Assembly (NCBI GenBank): GCA_963579905.1
Contig: CAUZIZ010000153.1
Coordinates: 1 to 12,983 of the forward strand
Origin: CAUZIZ01 sp963579905
Lineage (GTDB): Bacteria; Acidobacteriota; UBA6911; RPQK01; JAJDTT01
Direction of reading: 5' to 3'
Length of the DNA: 12,983 bases
Part shown: in pieces, positions 1 to 6,858 of the stretch
Numbering within the stretch: the stretch's first letter is position 1
Layout of the letters: every line of letters begins with the position of its first letter
Notes under the pieces: model-generated
The model's database searches: none
Seen by the model: only the letters and a program-made list of their open reading frames with translations
What the model was told of the DNA's origin: nothing
Program-made: the position numbers and the translations under genes

Positions 1-393
1 GCGCGTCCCGTCGCCACCCGGAGGGCAGATGGGGGTTGCGGACGATCTCTGCGTTGGTCGTCGTCGAAGATGTCCAGGCATCGTCTTCCTCCTCCTGCCT
101 TGATCTCGCCTCGCAAGCCCCATCTGCGAACGCTACCGTATTTATAAAACGGCGTACTAAGGCCCCGGGAAGCGCTGCCCCATTCGAGAAAGAAACTTTC
201 GCCTACTGGGGATTTGTGCGTCACTGCGTGGGGAAGAGTTGTCCGGCTCTCTCCTCGGAACCTGGGCTCATTTTGCTAACGGCGCAAGTCGTTCGCGGCT
301 CTGTCGGACTTGGCCGCGTAACGCTGGTAGTTCACCCGTTGGCGGCACCTTCGGAGGGTAGAGACGTGCGACGTTCAGACGTGCGATGTATTC
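1..393. other. Left-edge stretch with no convincing gene; possible structured RNA
   Basis: No reading frame here looks like a protein family I know. The longest, on the plus strand from a TTG at 36 to 410, has odd composition and no ribosome site. What the stretch does show is pairing potential. CCCCA at 178-182 pairs with TGGGG at 207-211, and inside it GAAAG 188-192 pairs with CTTTC 196-200 across an AAA loop. Further on, CAAGTC 285-290 matches GACTTG 307-312, and CGCGGC 294-299 matches GCCGCG 313-318, so the two helices interleave. An AT-rich island (TATTTATAAAA) lies at 139-149. This could be a small RNA or a long leader, but I recognise no named RNA family; 6S RNA, tmRNA, RNase P and SRP RNA were considered and not matched. 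Confidence 0.35.
362..386. repeat. 10-bp direct repeat, 15-bp period, upstream of a promoter
   Basis: AGACGTGCGA occurs at 362-371 and again, perfectly, at 377-386. The pair ends eight bases before the -35-like hexamer of the promoter proposed for the 450-716/dtd unit. That is a usual place for an activator site, but no regulator is known here. Confidence 0.45.
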
Positions 394-420
394 TTGAACT
401 TTCAGCTTAGGTGGTAGATT
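394..420 (+). promoter_or_regulatory. Likely promoter of the small protein-dtd unit
   Basis: TTGAAC at 394-399 (four of six bases of TTGACA) is followed after 15 bases by TAGATT at 415-420 (four of six of TATAAT). Transcription would begin near 427, giving a leader of about 20 bases that carries the GAGGAG ribosome site at 436-441. The spacer is shorter than the usual 17, so the call is tentative. Confidence 0.3.
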
Positions 421-449
421 AGGTCAATGGCATCCGAGGAGAGAGCGCG

Positions 450-716
450 ATTGATTCAGGAAGAGAACAACGTATTCGCCGCCTTCGGTTTTTCGTCGAC
501 CTCACAGTCAGCGTCCTGTACCAAGACACCTCTCTGACCCTGATGCAGGGACGCAAGATAGTGCAGAACACCGAAAGGGCTATTCTTAGAATGTTTCCGG
601 ACAAGCAGCTGACCTTCGATATCGTGGTGCTTCCCCGATGCGAGCGGGTCTTACGCGAGCGCTGGGGCGAAGGCATGGATTATAGGTTCACTAGCGAAAG
701 ACGATGCGAGCGGTGA
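450..716 (+). CDS. Small conserved-looking hypothetical protein with ATT start
   Basis: This is an 88-residue charged, soluble protein of unknown function. It begins M(I)DSGREQRIRRL, continues with FFVDLTVSVLYQD and ILRMFPDKQLTFDI, and ends in RCERVLRERWGEG and a basic tail. The reading frame is open from 423 (stop TAG at 420-422) to TGA at 714-716, but it has no ATG, GTG or TTG near its front. The only well-placed start is ATT at 450, lying 8 bases after a strong GAGGAG site (436-441). The first in-frame ATG would be about a third of the way in and would discard the best-looking part. ATT is a rare initiator (known for infC), so this may be a real weak start or a miscalled ATG. The gene overlaps dtd by 13 bases, suggesting translational coupling. 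I recall similar short proteins beside dtd in Acidobacteriota, but that is memory, not a search. Confidence 0.65.
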   Translation: MDSGREQRIRRLRFFVDLTVSVLYQDTSLTLMQGRKIVQNTERAILRMFPDKQLTFDIVVLPRCERVLRERWGEGMDYRFTSERRCER

Positions 717-1156
717 TCCAGCGAGTGGAGCGGGCCCAGGTGACGATAGACGATTCCGTCGTGTGCAAAACCGGGCGCGGGCTGGCGGTTCTGCTGGGGG
801 TGGGTAGTGACGACACCAGCGACGACGTCGAGTATCTCAAGAAGAAACTGCTGCAGCTTCGAATCTTCCCCGATCGCGAAGGGAAGATGAATCTCTCTAT
901 AGGCGAGGTCGAAGGCGAGATTCTCCTGGTATCACAGTTCACGCTCTATGGGGACTGCCGCAAGGGAGCCCGCCCGAGTTTTTCCCGTTCCGCCCCGGCG
1001 CCAATGGCTCAGACTCTCTACCAGGAGTTGATCGACAGTCTGATCGTCGAAGGAGTCGCGGTCCAATCCGGACGCTTTCAGGCCATGATGAGGGTCTCCC
1101 TGGTCAACGATGGCCCTGTGACCCTGATCCTGGACTCGAAGAAGCAGTTCTATTGA
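704..1156 (+). CDS. dtd: D-aminoacyl-tRNA deacylase
   Basis: The cytosolic homodimeric proofreading enzyme hydrolyses D-aminoacyl-tRNA (notably D-Tyr-tRNA), freeing tRNA and the D-amino acid. At 150 residues it is full length for the family (about 145-150). It opens with the usual MRAVIQRV. It carries SQFTL at residues 77-81, with Thr80 at the position implicated in catalysis in the E. coli enzyme. Near the end is NDGPVT (135-140), whose Gly137-Pro138 is the cross-subunit cis-proline motif that excludes L-amino acids. RPSF (90-93) is also typical. The ATG at 704 lies inside the end of the preceding small gene, so expression is probably coupled to it; its own ribosome site (GAAAG) is weak. The downstream neighbour is convergent, 77 bases away, with no obvious terminator between. 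The gene is intact, unlike several neighbours. Confidence 0.96.
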   Translation: MRAVIQRVERAQVTIDDSVVCKTGRGLAVLLGVGSDDTSDDVEYLKKKLLQLRIFPDREGKMNLSIGEVEGEILLVSQFTLYGDCRKGARPSFSRSAPAPMAQTLYQELIDSLIVEGVAVQSGRFQAMMRVSLVNDGPVTLILDSKKQFY

Positions 1157-1233
1157 CCCTCTTTGATCGACACCGCCTCCAGCGACTGGGAACGCACCAA
1201 TTCAGGGGGCAGGTTGGGGGCGCGCGACGGCTC

Positions 1234-1860
1234 TCAGAACAGGAGGATCTCGACTCGCGCCTTCGCCTGAGTCGCTCGCAACCACCTCTCCATTTCCAGG
1301 TGTGCCCTTCTGAGTGTCAGGATCTCTCGAATCTGTTTTTCGACCAGCGGGAGCAAGGGAACAGGTAACCCTTGTCGCTTGAGGCGCGGCGCCAACTCTT
1401 CCTCGTAATAGCGCAAAATCTGGTCAGGCAGCACCACGACAAAGGGCTCAAAGCGCATCTTGACGAATTTGAGAACTGCCAGCTGGCGTCTCACCAGATC
1501 GGTCAAGTCATCCCGGCTCATCTCCATCTGTGCCAGCCTCTCCTGGAATTCGCGATCAGACGAGAATCGATTGCGGTAAGCCTGGAGCTGTTCCTGCACC
1601 TCCCTGTCGCTAGCCTGGATGACCAAAGTTTCGGTGACCTTCTGTGCGGCCAGCTTCTGATCGATGAGCTGATCCAACACCCTCAAGAGGAAGTCTTTCC
1701 GGCCTTCCTCATCCTTGGGAAATTCCATGTTCCTGTAGCGCACCAGCCGCAGGAGCTCTGAGAGAGTAATCACTTCGGCTTCAACCACGGCTGCGACCTG
1801 GTCCGCGGTGTGTCCGGTACTCGAGCCGAAGCCAACCCAACCGAGAAGCCAATGAAGCAA
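1234..1860 (-). CDS. SurA N-terminal-domain chaperone-like protein (no PPIase domain)
   Basis: This 208-residue protein resembles the N-terminal chaperone part of SurA/PpiD-type folding factors. A short hydrophobic front (LHWLLGWVGFG, about residues 2-12) is followed by DQVAAVVEAEVITLSELL, a typical SurA_N opening. Next come a long helical region with LDQLIDQKLAAQ (about 62-73) and a C-terminal helix around VEKQIREIL. There is no parvulin domain, so it would act as a holdase for outer-membrane proteins rather than an isomerase. It is the last gene of the minus-strand unit, 56 bases after the bamA-like gene, which fits its role. The start is uncertain: TTG at 1860 is the first initiator after an in-frame TGA at 1875-1877 and has no clear ribosome site. 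The exported front may be shortened by a small indel, as seen in the genes upstream. Family placement is fairly secure; function is inferred. Confidence 0.75.
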   Translation of the reverse strand: MLHWLLGWVGFGSSTGHTADQVAAVVEAEVITLSELLRLVRYRNMEFPKDEEGRKDFLLRVLDQLIDQKLAAQKVTETLVIQASDREVQEQLQAYRNRFSSDREFQERLAQMEMSRDDLTDLVRRQLAVLKFVKMRFEPFVVVLPDQILRYYEEELAPRLKRQGLPVPLLPLVEKQIREILTLRRAHLEMERWLRATQAKARVEILLF

Positions 1861-1916
1861 GATCCAGAGGGCTCAGGATGCGAGCCTTGAAGCGGTTAGA
1901 CGGGCACCTGGTACGC

Positions 1917-2738
1917 TCAAAACGGATGCCCCAAAGTCAGGTGACAATTCCATCTCTCAAAGCCTCTTGCCCCTGGAGGGTCAGGGTTGTATCCCACGTC
2001 GAAGCGTACCGGCCCCACCGGGGTGGAAACCGCCAGTCCAAGCCCGACGGCGTTGCTGAAGCCAGTCGAAGAGAGGTCGCTGAAGCTGCGAAAGATGTTT
2101 CCAAAATCATAGAACGCAGCGCCCGAGAACCATCCTACTAGAGGAAATCGGACTTCGATGTTGGCGATGAGTAGTGCGTTTCCTCCGAGCGGAACCGGAC
2201 GGCCGTTGGGATCCGGGTTTCCATCCTCGTTCACCAGGATGATCTCCCCGCTAGCGCTATCTCTCAGAAGAGGACCTGCAAGATTGTTGGGAAGACCTCT
2301 CAGGGTGGTAGCACCGCCAGAGAAAAACCGTTCGCTGATTGGAACCGGGTTGTCGGCGGAAACATCGGAGGCTTGTGCGAAGGCCTTGATCAAGCCAATT
2401 CGAAGTGATGAAGCCAGAACCAACCCTGGAGTCAGTTCATGATAGTACTGACCCTGAGTCAGGATCCGGAAGAACTGTCTCTCTGAACCCAGTAGGCGAG
2501 CGGACAGCAAGGTATCCCCACTGAGAAAGAAGCCGCTCTTGGGATCCGTAGGATAGTCTCGTGACTCGTTGAGATAGGAAGTGGAAACACTAGCCAAGCT
2601 GAGCCTTTCCTCTTCGCGAAAGAATTGCAGGGGCGCAGCCAGTCTAGCCGGGACATCGAAATGGACGTTCTCATAGTTGTAACGAAAGAAGAGCGACTCA
2701 CGCCGGCTCAGCCGTCTTTCAGTCTGAGGCCGAAGCAA
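1917..2738 (-). CDS. Omp85/BamA-like protein, C-terminal barrel part
   Basis: This 273-codon stretch is the rest of the bamA-like barrel, in the same frame and directly after the TGA at 2739-2741. The TTG at 2738 can start it on paper, but it has no ribosome site of its own and would make a barrel without signal peptide or POTRA repeats. Family marks are clear: DYPTDPKSGFFLSGD (about 61-75); SGGATTLRGL (about 140-149), the equivalent of the VRGF/Y motif of barrel loop 6 that is conserved in Omp85 proteins; RFPLVGWFSGAAFYDFGN; and VSTPVGPVRFDVGYNPD. It ends HLTLGHPF, with the terminal phenylalanine of the outer-membrane beta-signal. The sequence therefore remains under good conservation up to its last residue. 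Confidence 0.85.
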   Translation of the reverse strand: MLRPQTERRLSRRESLFFRYNYENVHFDVPARLAAPLQFFREEERLSLASVSTSYLNESRDYPTDPKSGFFLSGDTLLSARLLGSERQFFRILTQGQYYHELTPGLVLASSLRIGLIKAFAQASDVSADNPVPISERFFSGGATTLRGLPNNLAGPLLRDSASGEIILVNEDGNPDPNGRPVPLGGNALLIANIEVRFPLVGWFSGAAFYDFGNIFRSFSDLSSTGFSNAVGLGLAVSTPVGPVRFDVGYNPDPPGARGFERWNCHLTLGHPF

Positions 2739-4814
2739 TCAACCGGAAGGAGTCAAAGGGGCGGCCACGAAGCGCTCGCTGCCCCCTCCGATATCCTCCG
2801 TGAGTGCCCTCTCGTTGTCTGCTGTAAAGGAAAAAATGGTGGGAAGCTCCCGGCGCAGAAAATGAGGAACGGTATACGAAAGACTGCCTCGCTGGCGTTG
2901 AGAGCCCGCCCGTAGCCCCAATGATAGAGCCCTTGCCCGACCACGGAAATTGCTATCGGTAAATCCAAAGGTGCCCCTTGGAGCCTCGAAGGAGCTGTAA
3001 CCAAGCCCGTACAACAAGGTGTAACGAAGTGCCTCGTCCAGACGGATGAGCACACTCTTGTCAGCCGGATTGGTCCCTGACTCAACCTCCTCGATTCGGA
3101 CCCTGTCGAAAATCGCCAGATTGTAGAGGTTGGTTTCAGTCTGGAGGATCCGATCCAGTGAAAGTGGATCTCCGGGCTGGATCTCCACCTCCCTTTCGAT
3201 AACCGACCGGTTCGTAACCCGGTTGCCGGCAATGATGACGTGTTCCGTGAAAGACTGAACTCCCTCCCTGATCAGGAAGGTAAGCCTAACTCTTCCGCGC
3301 TCGACAAAGACGATCTCCGACCGCACCTCCACCTCGCGAAACCCATGATTCTCATAGACGGCTATCAGGTTGGAACGGTCTTGAGCGAGAACCAAGGGAG
3401 AAAAGGGACTACCCGGTTTGGAGGTAATCTCGCGCAGCAGCAGTTCCGTCTCAATCCGTTGATTTCCGAAAATCAGCACCTGATGGAGCTGAGAACGCAA
3501 ACCCTCGTCAATGTGGAAAACCACTTCGAACTCTTCTGCTTGGGCATCTTCCAGAACCACGCGGGCCTCAACCGATGCATCACCGAAACCCGACTGCTGA
3601 TAGTGAGTTCGGATTCGGTCCTTGTCACGCCGTAGGATCTCAGTGGAGAATCTTCTGGAACGAAAGATACCGCCTTCCTCGAGCGTCAGCAACGGTAGCA
3701 AGGACTCCCTTGCGATCGAAAGATTCCCTTTAAACGAGATCCGAGTCAGGCTTCGCTTTCTTCCCCTTTCGACCTTCATCAGCAGGGACTCGGGCGTCTG
3801 ATCAGACTTGAGAGACGACTCCACCTCCACTGGAAAGAAGCCATCCTCCTCTAACCGTCTACGGAGCTCCTCGCCGGTCTTTTCCGCGCGAACGGCAGTG
3901 GGACCCCGTTCGCTGAAGAGGGGAAGCTCCCCTAGAGCACTCTGCTCCAGATCGATCCCCTCGGAATGGACAAGGGTCTTCTCCCTGGGAAAAACCCTGA
4001 GAGTGAGCGAAACCGAGTTGGTCCTCGAATCGTGTTGCACGCGATCGCGGAGATAAATCTCGGGCCGTAAGAAACCTTCTAGAGAGAGCTGACTTCTGAG
4101 CCTATCCAGATCCTCCTGCTGCTTGACAACAGAATACGACCCACCCTCGATCATCTTGATGATTCGGCGTACGGTATCGACATCCCAAGGCTCATCAACT
4201 TCAATCGCGAGCTGTTCTATGGTTGCCTGTTCCCCCGATTCGATACCTAGGGTCAGGTCCAGCTGAGAGAGTTCCCGGTCTGCCTCGAACGATGGCTGAA
4301 TCTGGACCTGGTAGAAACCGTGCTGTCGGTGGAGCTCTCGTAGTCTGGAAACGGTCTCTTTAAGGAGCACGTCCGAGTAGGGTTCGCTCTTCCGCAAGGC
4401 CAGCTCTTTTCGAAGTTGTCGCTTTTCCACCCTGAGGGATCCGACAAAGCGAACCGTTCGCATCAAAAATCTGTGGATCAACACTAGGGTAACGTCCACC
4501 TGATCCGGATCCACCGGTGCCACATCGATCTGGACGTCATTGGAAACCTGCGTTGAAGACAGGCTTCGGATAGTTCGCTTGGCCCTGGAGGAGCTGAACT
4601 GCTGTCCTGCTCGCAACTCGGAAAGCTTCAGCACATCCTTGGCAGTGACCAACGTCAGAGGCCCAGCACTCTTGAGGTCAATTCTTCGGACTAGCTTCCC
4701 CTCATAGAAAGGTGTAGATCCGAGCAGACAGGCAAGACTCGACCCGGTCAGCAACAGATAACAAACCATCTGCTGAAGGGCAATCGCGCGACAGAAGAGC
4801 GTCAAGGTCCTCAA
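2739..4814 (-). CDS. Omp85/BamA-like protein, POTRA part and first barrel strands
   Basis: Omp85 proteins fold and insert beta-barrels in the outer membrane; the POTRA repeats lie in the periplasm and receive clients and chaperones. The 691-residue piece has a signal-peptide-like front (residues 1-32, hydrophobic CYLLLTGSSLACLL). I can divide residues 40-596 into about seven POTRA-like units: roughly 40-115, 117-195, 197-278, 279-352, 354-438, 441-518 and 521-596. The fifth to seventh are clearest, for example RISFKGN (358-364), VLIFGNQRI (446-454) and VIIAGNRV (526-533). Barrel sequence starts near 597 (LLYGLGYSSFE, FGFTDSNFRGRA). The TTG start at 4814 overlaps the TGA of the tamB-like gene, so translation is coupled. 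An in-frame ATG at residue 16 would remove the basic front of the signal. The last 25 or so residues are probably out of frame. Confidence 0.85.
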   Translation of the reverse strand: MRTLTLFCRAIALQQMVCYLLLTGSSLACLLGSTPFYEGKLVRRIDLKSAGPLTLVTAKDVLKLSELRAGQQFSSSRAKRTIRSLSSTQVSNDVQIDVAPVDPDQVDVTLVLIHRFLMRTVRFVGSLRVEKRQLRKELALRKSEPYSDVLLKETVSRLRELHRQHGFYQVQIQPSFEADRELSQLDLTLGIESGEQATIEQLAIEVDEPWDVDTVRRIIKMIEGGSYSVVKQQEDLDRLRSQLSLEGFLRPEIYLRDRVQHDSRTNSVSLTLRVFPREKTLVHSEGIDLEQSALGELPLFSERGPTAVRAEKTGEELRRRLEEDGFFPVEVESSLKSDQTPESLLMKVERGRKRSLTRISFKGNLSIARESLLPLLTLEEGGIFRSRRFSTEILRRDKDRIRTHYQQSGFGDASVEARVVLEDAQAEEFEVVFHIDEGLRSQLHQVLIFGNQRIETELLLREITSKPGSPFSPLVLAQDRSNLIAVYENHGFREVEVRSEIVFVERGRVRLTFLIREGVQSFTEHVIIAGNRVTNRSVIEREVEIQPGDPLSLDRILQTETNLYNLAIFDRVRIEEVESGTNPADKSVLIRLDEALRYTLLYGLGYSSFEAPRGTFGFTDSNFRGRARALSLGLRAGSQRQRGSLSYTVPHFLRRELPTIFSFTADNERALTEDIGGGSERFVAAPLTPSG

Positions 4815-6334
4815 AATCTGTTCTTCAGCTTGACGTCGACCGCAACTGATCCGTCTTGATCTCGAGTACCAGCCGCGGTCATCCAGTCGGTCAGTCGATA
4901 CTCGATGACGACTATCTGGCCCTGCTGGTCGTGGCTCAGGTTCGTACTGTAGGTCACGGCCAGGTCTCTGGTGAGCTGTTTTCCTAGCGTGATCCGTGCT
5001 CCCGGGTCACGCTCACGACCAAAGAGGAAGGGATCGATTGAGACTTTCTCAAATCCGAAGAGGCGGCTGGTTTGAGCCTCCAGTTGGTCCCCGAGACTCT
5101 TGCTCAGAAGCGCTCCTGCACCGTAAACGGAAAGTGTCCCCACTTGATCCTGTCCAGTCCCCCCCGCACCAAAAATTTCTTCCTGAGTCTGACCGATGGC
5201 AAGAAGCGAAACGATGCTAGACGCGGGAAGAGGAGGATCGGATCGAAAAGACAGACTCAGCTTGTCAAGGGATCCCCTGACGACAACCGTCATCGTAAAC
5301 TCACGCACATCGGTGGTCGCTTCGAAGTTCACGACAGGGGTAGTACGGCGAGGATTGCTGAAGTTGACCGTACCTCGCGTGAGCTCGTACCTGTTGTTCT
5401 CCAGCGAAAGTGTCCCTTCGTCCAAACTGATCGTGCCCAGAACGACCGGCCTCTGAGCGGTTCCACGGATGGTGAAATCACCACTTCCAGTAACATCGGA
5501 GATCCGATTCCTGACTCTAAGACTTTGGTAGGTCTCGACTTCAATCTCCAACAGGATCTCGCCTCCCAGGCTCGGAGTCGGTGAAATCTGGCTTTCGGCG
5601 TAGGCGAGAAACAGCTGCGGGAGCGATACCTGCCTGGTGTACTCTGCCTCGCGAACGTAGACCACCCCCGTTACCAGCTGGGAACCTTCTGCCGTAAGCA
5701 GATCCAGGTCCAAGTCGATTGTCGAGACCGTGTCTTCCGGGTACTGGACTCGCAGACTAGATCCGAAAACATTGACTTGCCAACGAGTAGGAGTGAAGCC
5801 CTCGATGAAGATACCGCCCTCGGCGTTGATCTCTCCATAGGGTGTAGAGGCCGAGAACTCATCGATCGAGATCTGCTTGGAAGTGAACTTCACCCTTCCT
5901 TCCGCATCGAAAACCGTTGTGGGAACTTCCGGATGGGAGATGAAACCATCGCTGAGGCTGGCCTCGCCAACGATTCGGGGTTCTTGCCACGGACCGGAGA
6001 TAGAAAGGCTGTCCAGTCGTAATTGGCCTGAAGTAGCACCACTGTCGAGAAAACTATTCAGGAGGAGAAGACTTGCCTGCCCATCAAGTCTCAAATCGAG
6101 GTTTGGTGATTCGCCCAATCCCACCGAACCCGACAGATTCAGTTCCGTCCCTGAGCCCGACAGGCTCAAGGGATAAATCCTTAACGTCTCTTCCTGGTAC
6201 TCCAGTCTGAGAGGGCTGCTGTTTCCGAGCCGATGCCCCGACAAGGACAGTTCAATCTGGGGAAAACTGCCCTCAGCGTGGATTCCAGAAGGCGGCAGAA
6301 GCGGTCCGGTACAGCGGGCCTTGCCGGAAACCAA
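4811..6334 (-). CDS. TamB-like fragment 5: C-terminal TamB (DUF490) domain
   Basis: This 507-residue piece holds the diagnostic C-terminal domain of TamB, the part that in E. coli TamB engages the Omp85 partner TamA. Hallmarks are RGTAQRPVVLGTISLDEG (about 290-307), the pattern RYELTRGTVNFSNP (315-328), and SDPPLPASSIVSLLAIGQT (365-383). The final membrane-embedding part then runs to VAVDVKLKNRF and ends in phenylalanine. The frame is open slightly upstream of the formal TTG at 6334, starting at QFEGL. Its TGA (4811-4813) overlaps the TTG start of the bamA-like gene (4812-4814), which is tight coupling and supports the two proteins working as a TamA/TamB-like pair. Confidence 0.88.
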   Translation of the reverse strand: MVSGKARCTGPLLPPSGIHAEGSFPQIELSLSGHRLGNSSPLRLEYQEETLRIYPLSLSGSGTELNLSGSVGLGESPNLDLRLDGQASLLLLNSFLDSGATSGQLRLDSLSISGPWQEPRIVGEASLSDGFISHPEVPTTVFDAEGRVKFTSKQISIDEFSASTPYGEINAEGGIFIEGFTPTRWQVNVFGSSLRVQYPEDTVSTIDLDLDLLTAEGSQLVTGVVYVREAEYTRQVSLPQLFLAYAESQISPTPSLGGEILLEIEVETYQSLRVRNRISDVTGSGDFTIRGTAQRPVVLGTISLDEGTLSLENNRYELTRGTVNFSNPRRTTPVVNFEATTDVREFTMTVVVRGSLDKLSLSFRSDPPLPASSIVSLLAIGQTQEEIFGAGGTGQDQVGTLSVYGAGALLSKSLGDQLEAQTSRLFGFEKVSIDPFLFGRERDPGARITLGKQLTRDLAVTYSTNLSHDQQGQIVVIEYRLTDWMTAAGTRDQDGSVAVDVKLKNRF

Positions 6335-6858
6335 CCCCTCGAACTGCCAGGGTCATGGCCCAGGAGAGCCATATAGGGTCCTAGCGGAATCTTCTCGAGA
6401 TAGAGAGAGACATCTAGTGGATAAGGAACAGAAAGTCCCGCCGTCCCCTCGAATAGAAAGGGGTTCTCGGCGAGGCGGTGGGCCAGCTTGATCGAGGCCA
6501 CGTCGCCTTCGGCATCGGCCTCCAGGTGGACGTCTTCGAGGGTGAAGTCTCCAACTTGAACCAGAGAGGAACTGGCATCGACCCGGAAATCCGGGTAGTC
6601 GAATCTCCCTTGTCCCTCTAACGACAGGGACAGTTCTCCCCGAACGGGAGTTTGCTGTTGGAGCAGGTGTAGCCCTTCCAACTGCAGGCGCCCAAGTTGC
6701 ATCGAACCCGAGTGCTCTCGACTCTCGAGGTCGACCCCAAAGCTGCTAGAAATCCGTCCTCCGGAAACCGATGCACTCAGACCTTCGACCCTGAGTTTCC
6801 CATCCCCGAATTCCAGCTCTCCGCTGTAGCCATCCACCAACTCTCCATAGGCCTCCAC
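6181..6858 (-). CDS. TamB-like fragment 4
   Basis: This piece carries tamB-like repeat sequence from just after the G7 frameshift: YSGELEFGDGKLRVEGLSA, then RGELSLSLEGQGRFDYPDF and VGDFTLEDVHLEADAEGDV, up to LGPYMALLGHDPG. Beyond about 6350 the frame is lost, and the remaining 50 or so codons to 6181 (ending DWSTRKRR) are out of register with the family. One missing base in the GG at about 6346-6352 explains the break, because the frame that starts QFEGLVSGKARCTG picks up at exactly that point. The formal GTG start at 6858 has no ribosome site. Confidence 0.7.
   Translation of the reverse strand: MEAYGELVDGYSGELEFGDGKLRVEGLSASVSGGRISSSFGVDLESREHSGSMQLGRLQLEGLHLLQQQTPVRGELSLSLEGQGRFDYPDFRVDASSSLVQVGDFTLEDVHLEADAEGDVASIKLAHRLAENPFLFEGTAGLSVPYPLDVSLYLEKIPLGPYMALLGHDPGSSRGWFPARPAVPDRFCRLLESTLRAVFPRLNCPCRGIGSETAALSDWSTRKRR

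Larger units (their letters stand above)
1917..4814 (-). pseudogene. bamA/Omp85-like gene interrupted near the start of its barrel
   Basis: One Omp85-family gene of about 965 codons is split by TGA at 2739-2741. Both halves are in the same frame and continue one protein: POTRA repeats then a 16-stranded-type barrel. The stretch before the stop (about 2742-2775) does not look like barrel sequence. The +1 frame over the same bases reads RPFDSFRLIAS, which is what Omp85 barrels usually show here, and then QTERRLSRR resumes in the original frame. I therefore infer two compensating single-base indels flanking the TGA, rather than a nonsense substitution. Whether the gene is truly broken or the sequence is in error cannot be decided from one copy. 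An Omp85 insertase is normally essential, so either a second bamA exists in the genome or this is a sequence error. Confidence 0.7.

Noticed and set aside
1..81. Possible start of a minus-strand gene: ATG at 81-79 with an excellent AGGAGG-type site at 88-96
   Set aside because: Only 27 codons are visible, very rich in Arg and Pro, and another frame over the same bases looks equally protein-like. The evidence is too slight to call a gene, though the ribosome site is worth remembering if the left flank is obtained.
150..400. A known structured RNA (6S, tmRNA, RNase P, SRP) in the left spacer
   Set aside because: None of the conserved sequence blocks of these RNAs as I remember them is present on either strand.
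36..410. 124-codon plus-strand frame from a TTG
   Set aside because: No ribosome site, composition unlike the neighbouring genes, no recognisable motif, and the region shows RNA-like pairing instead.
5072..5584. 170-codon plus-strand frame and similar long frames opposite tamB and bamA
   Set aside because: These are antisense shadows of well-supported minus-strand coding sequence.
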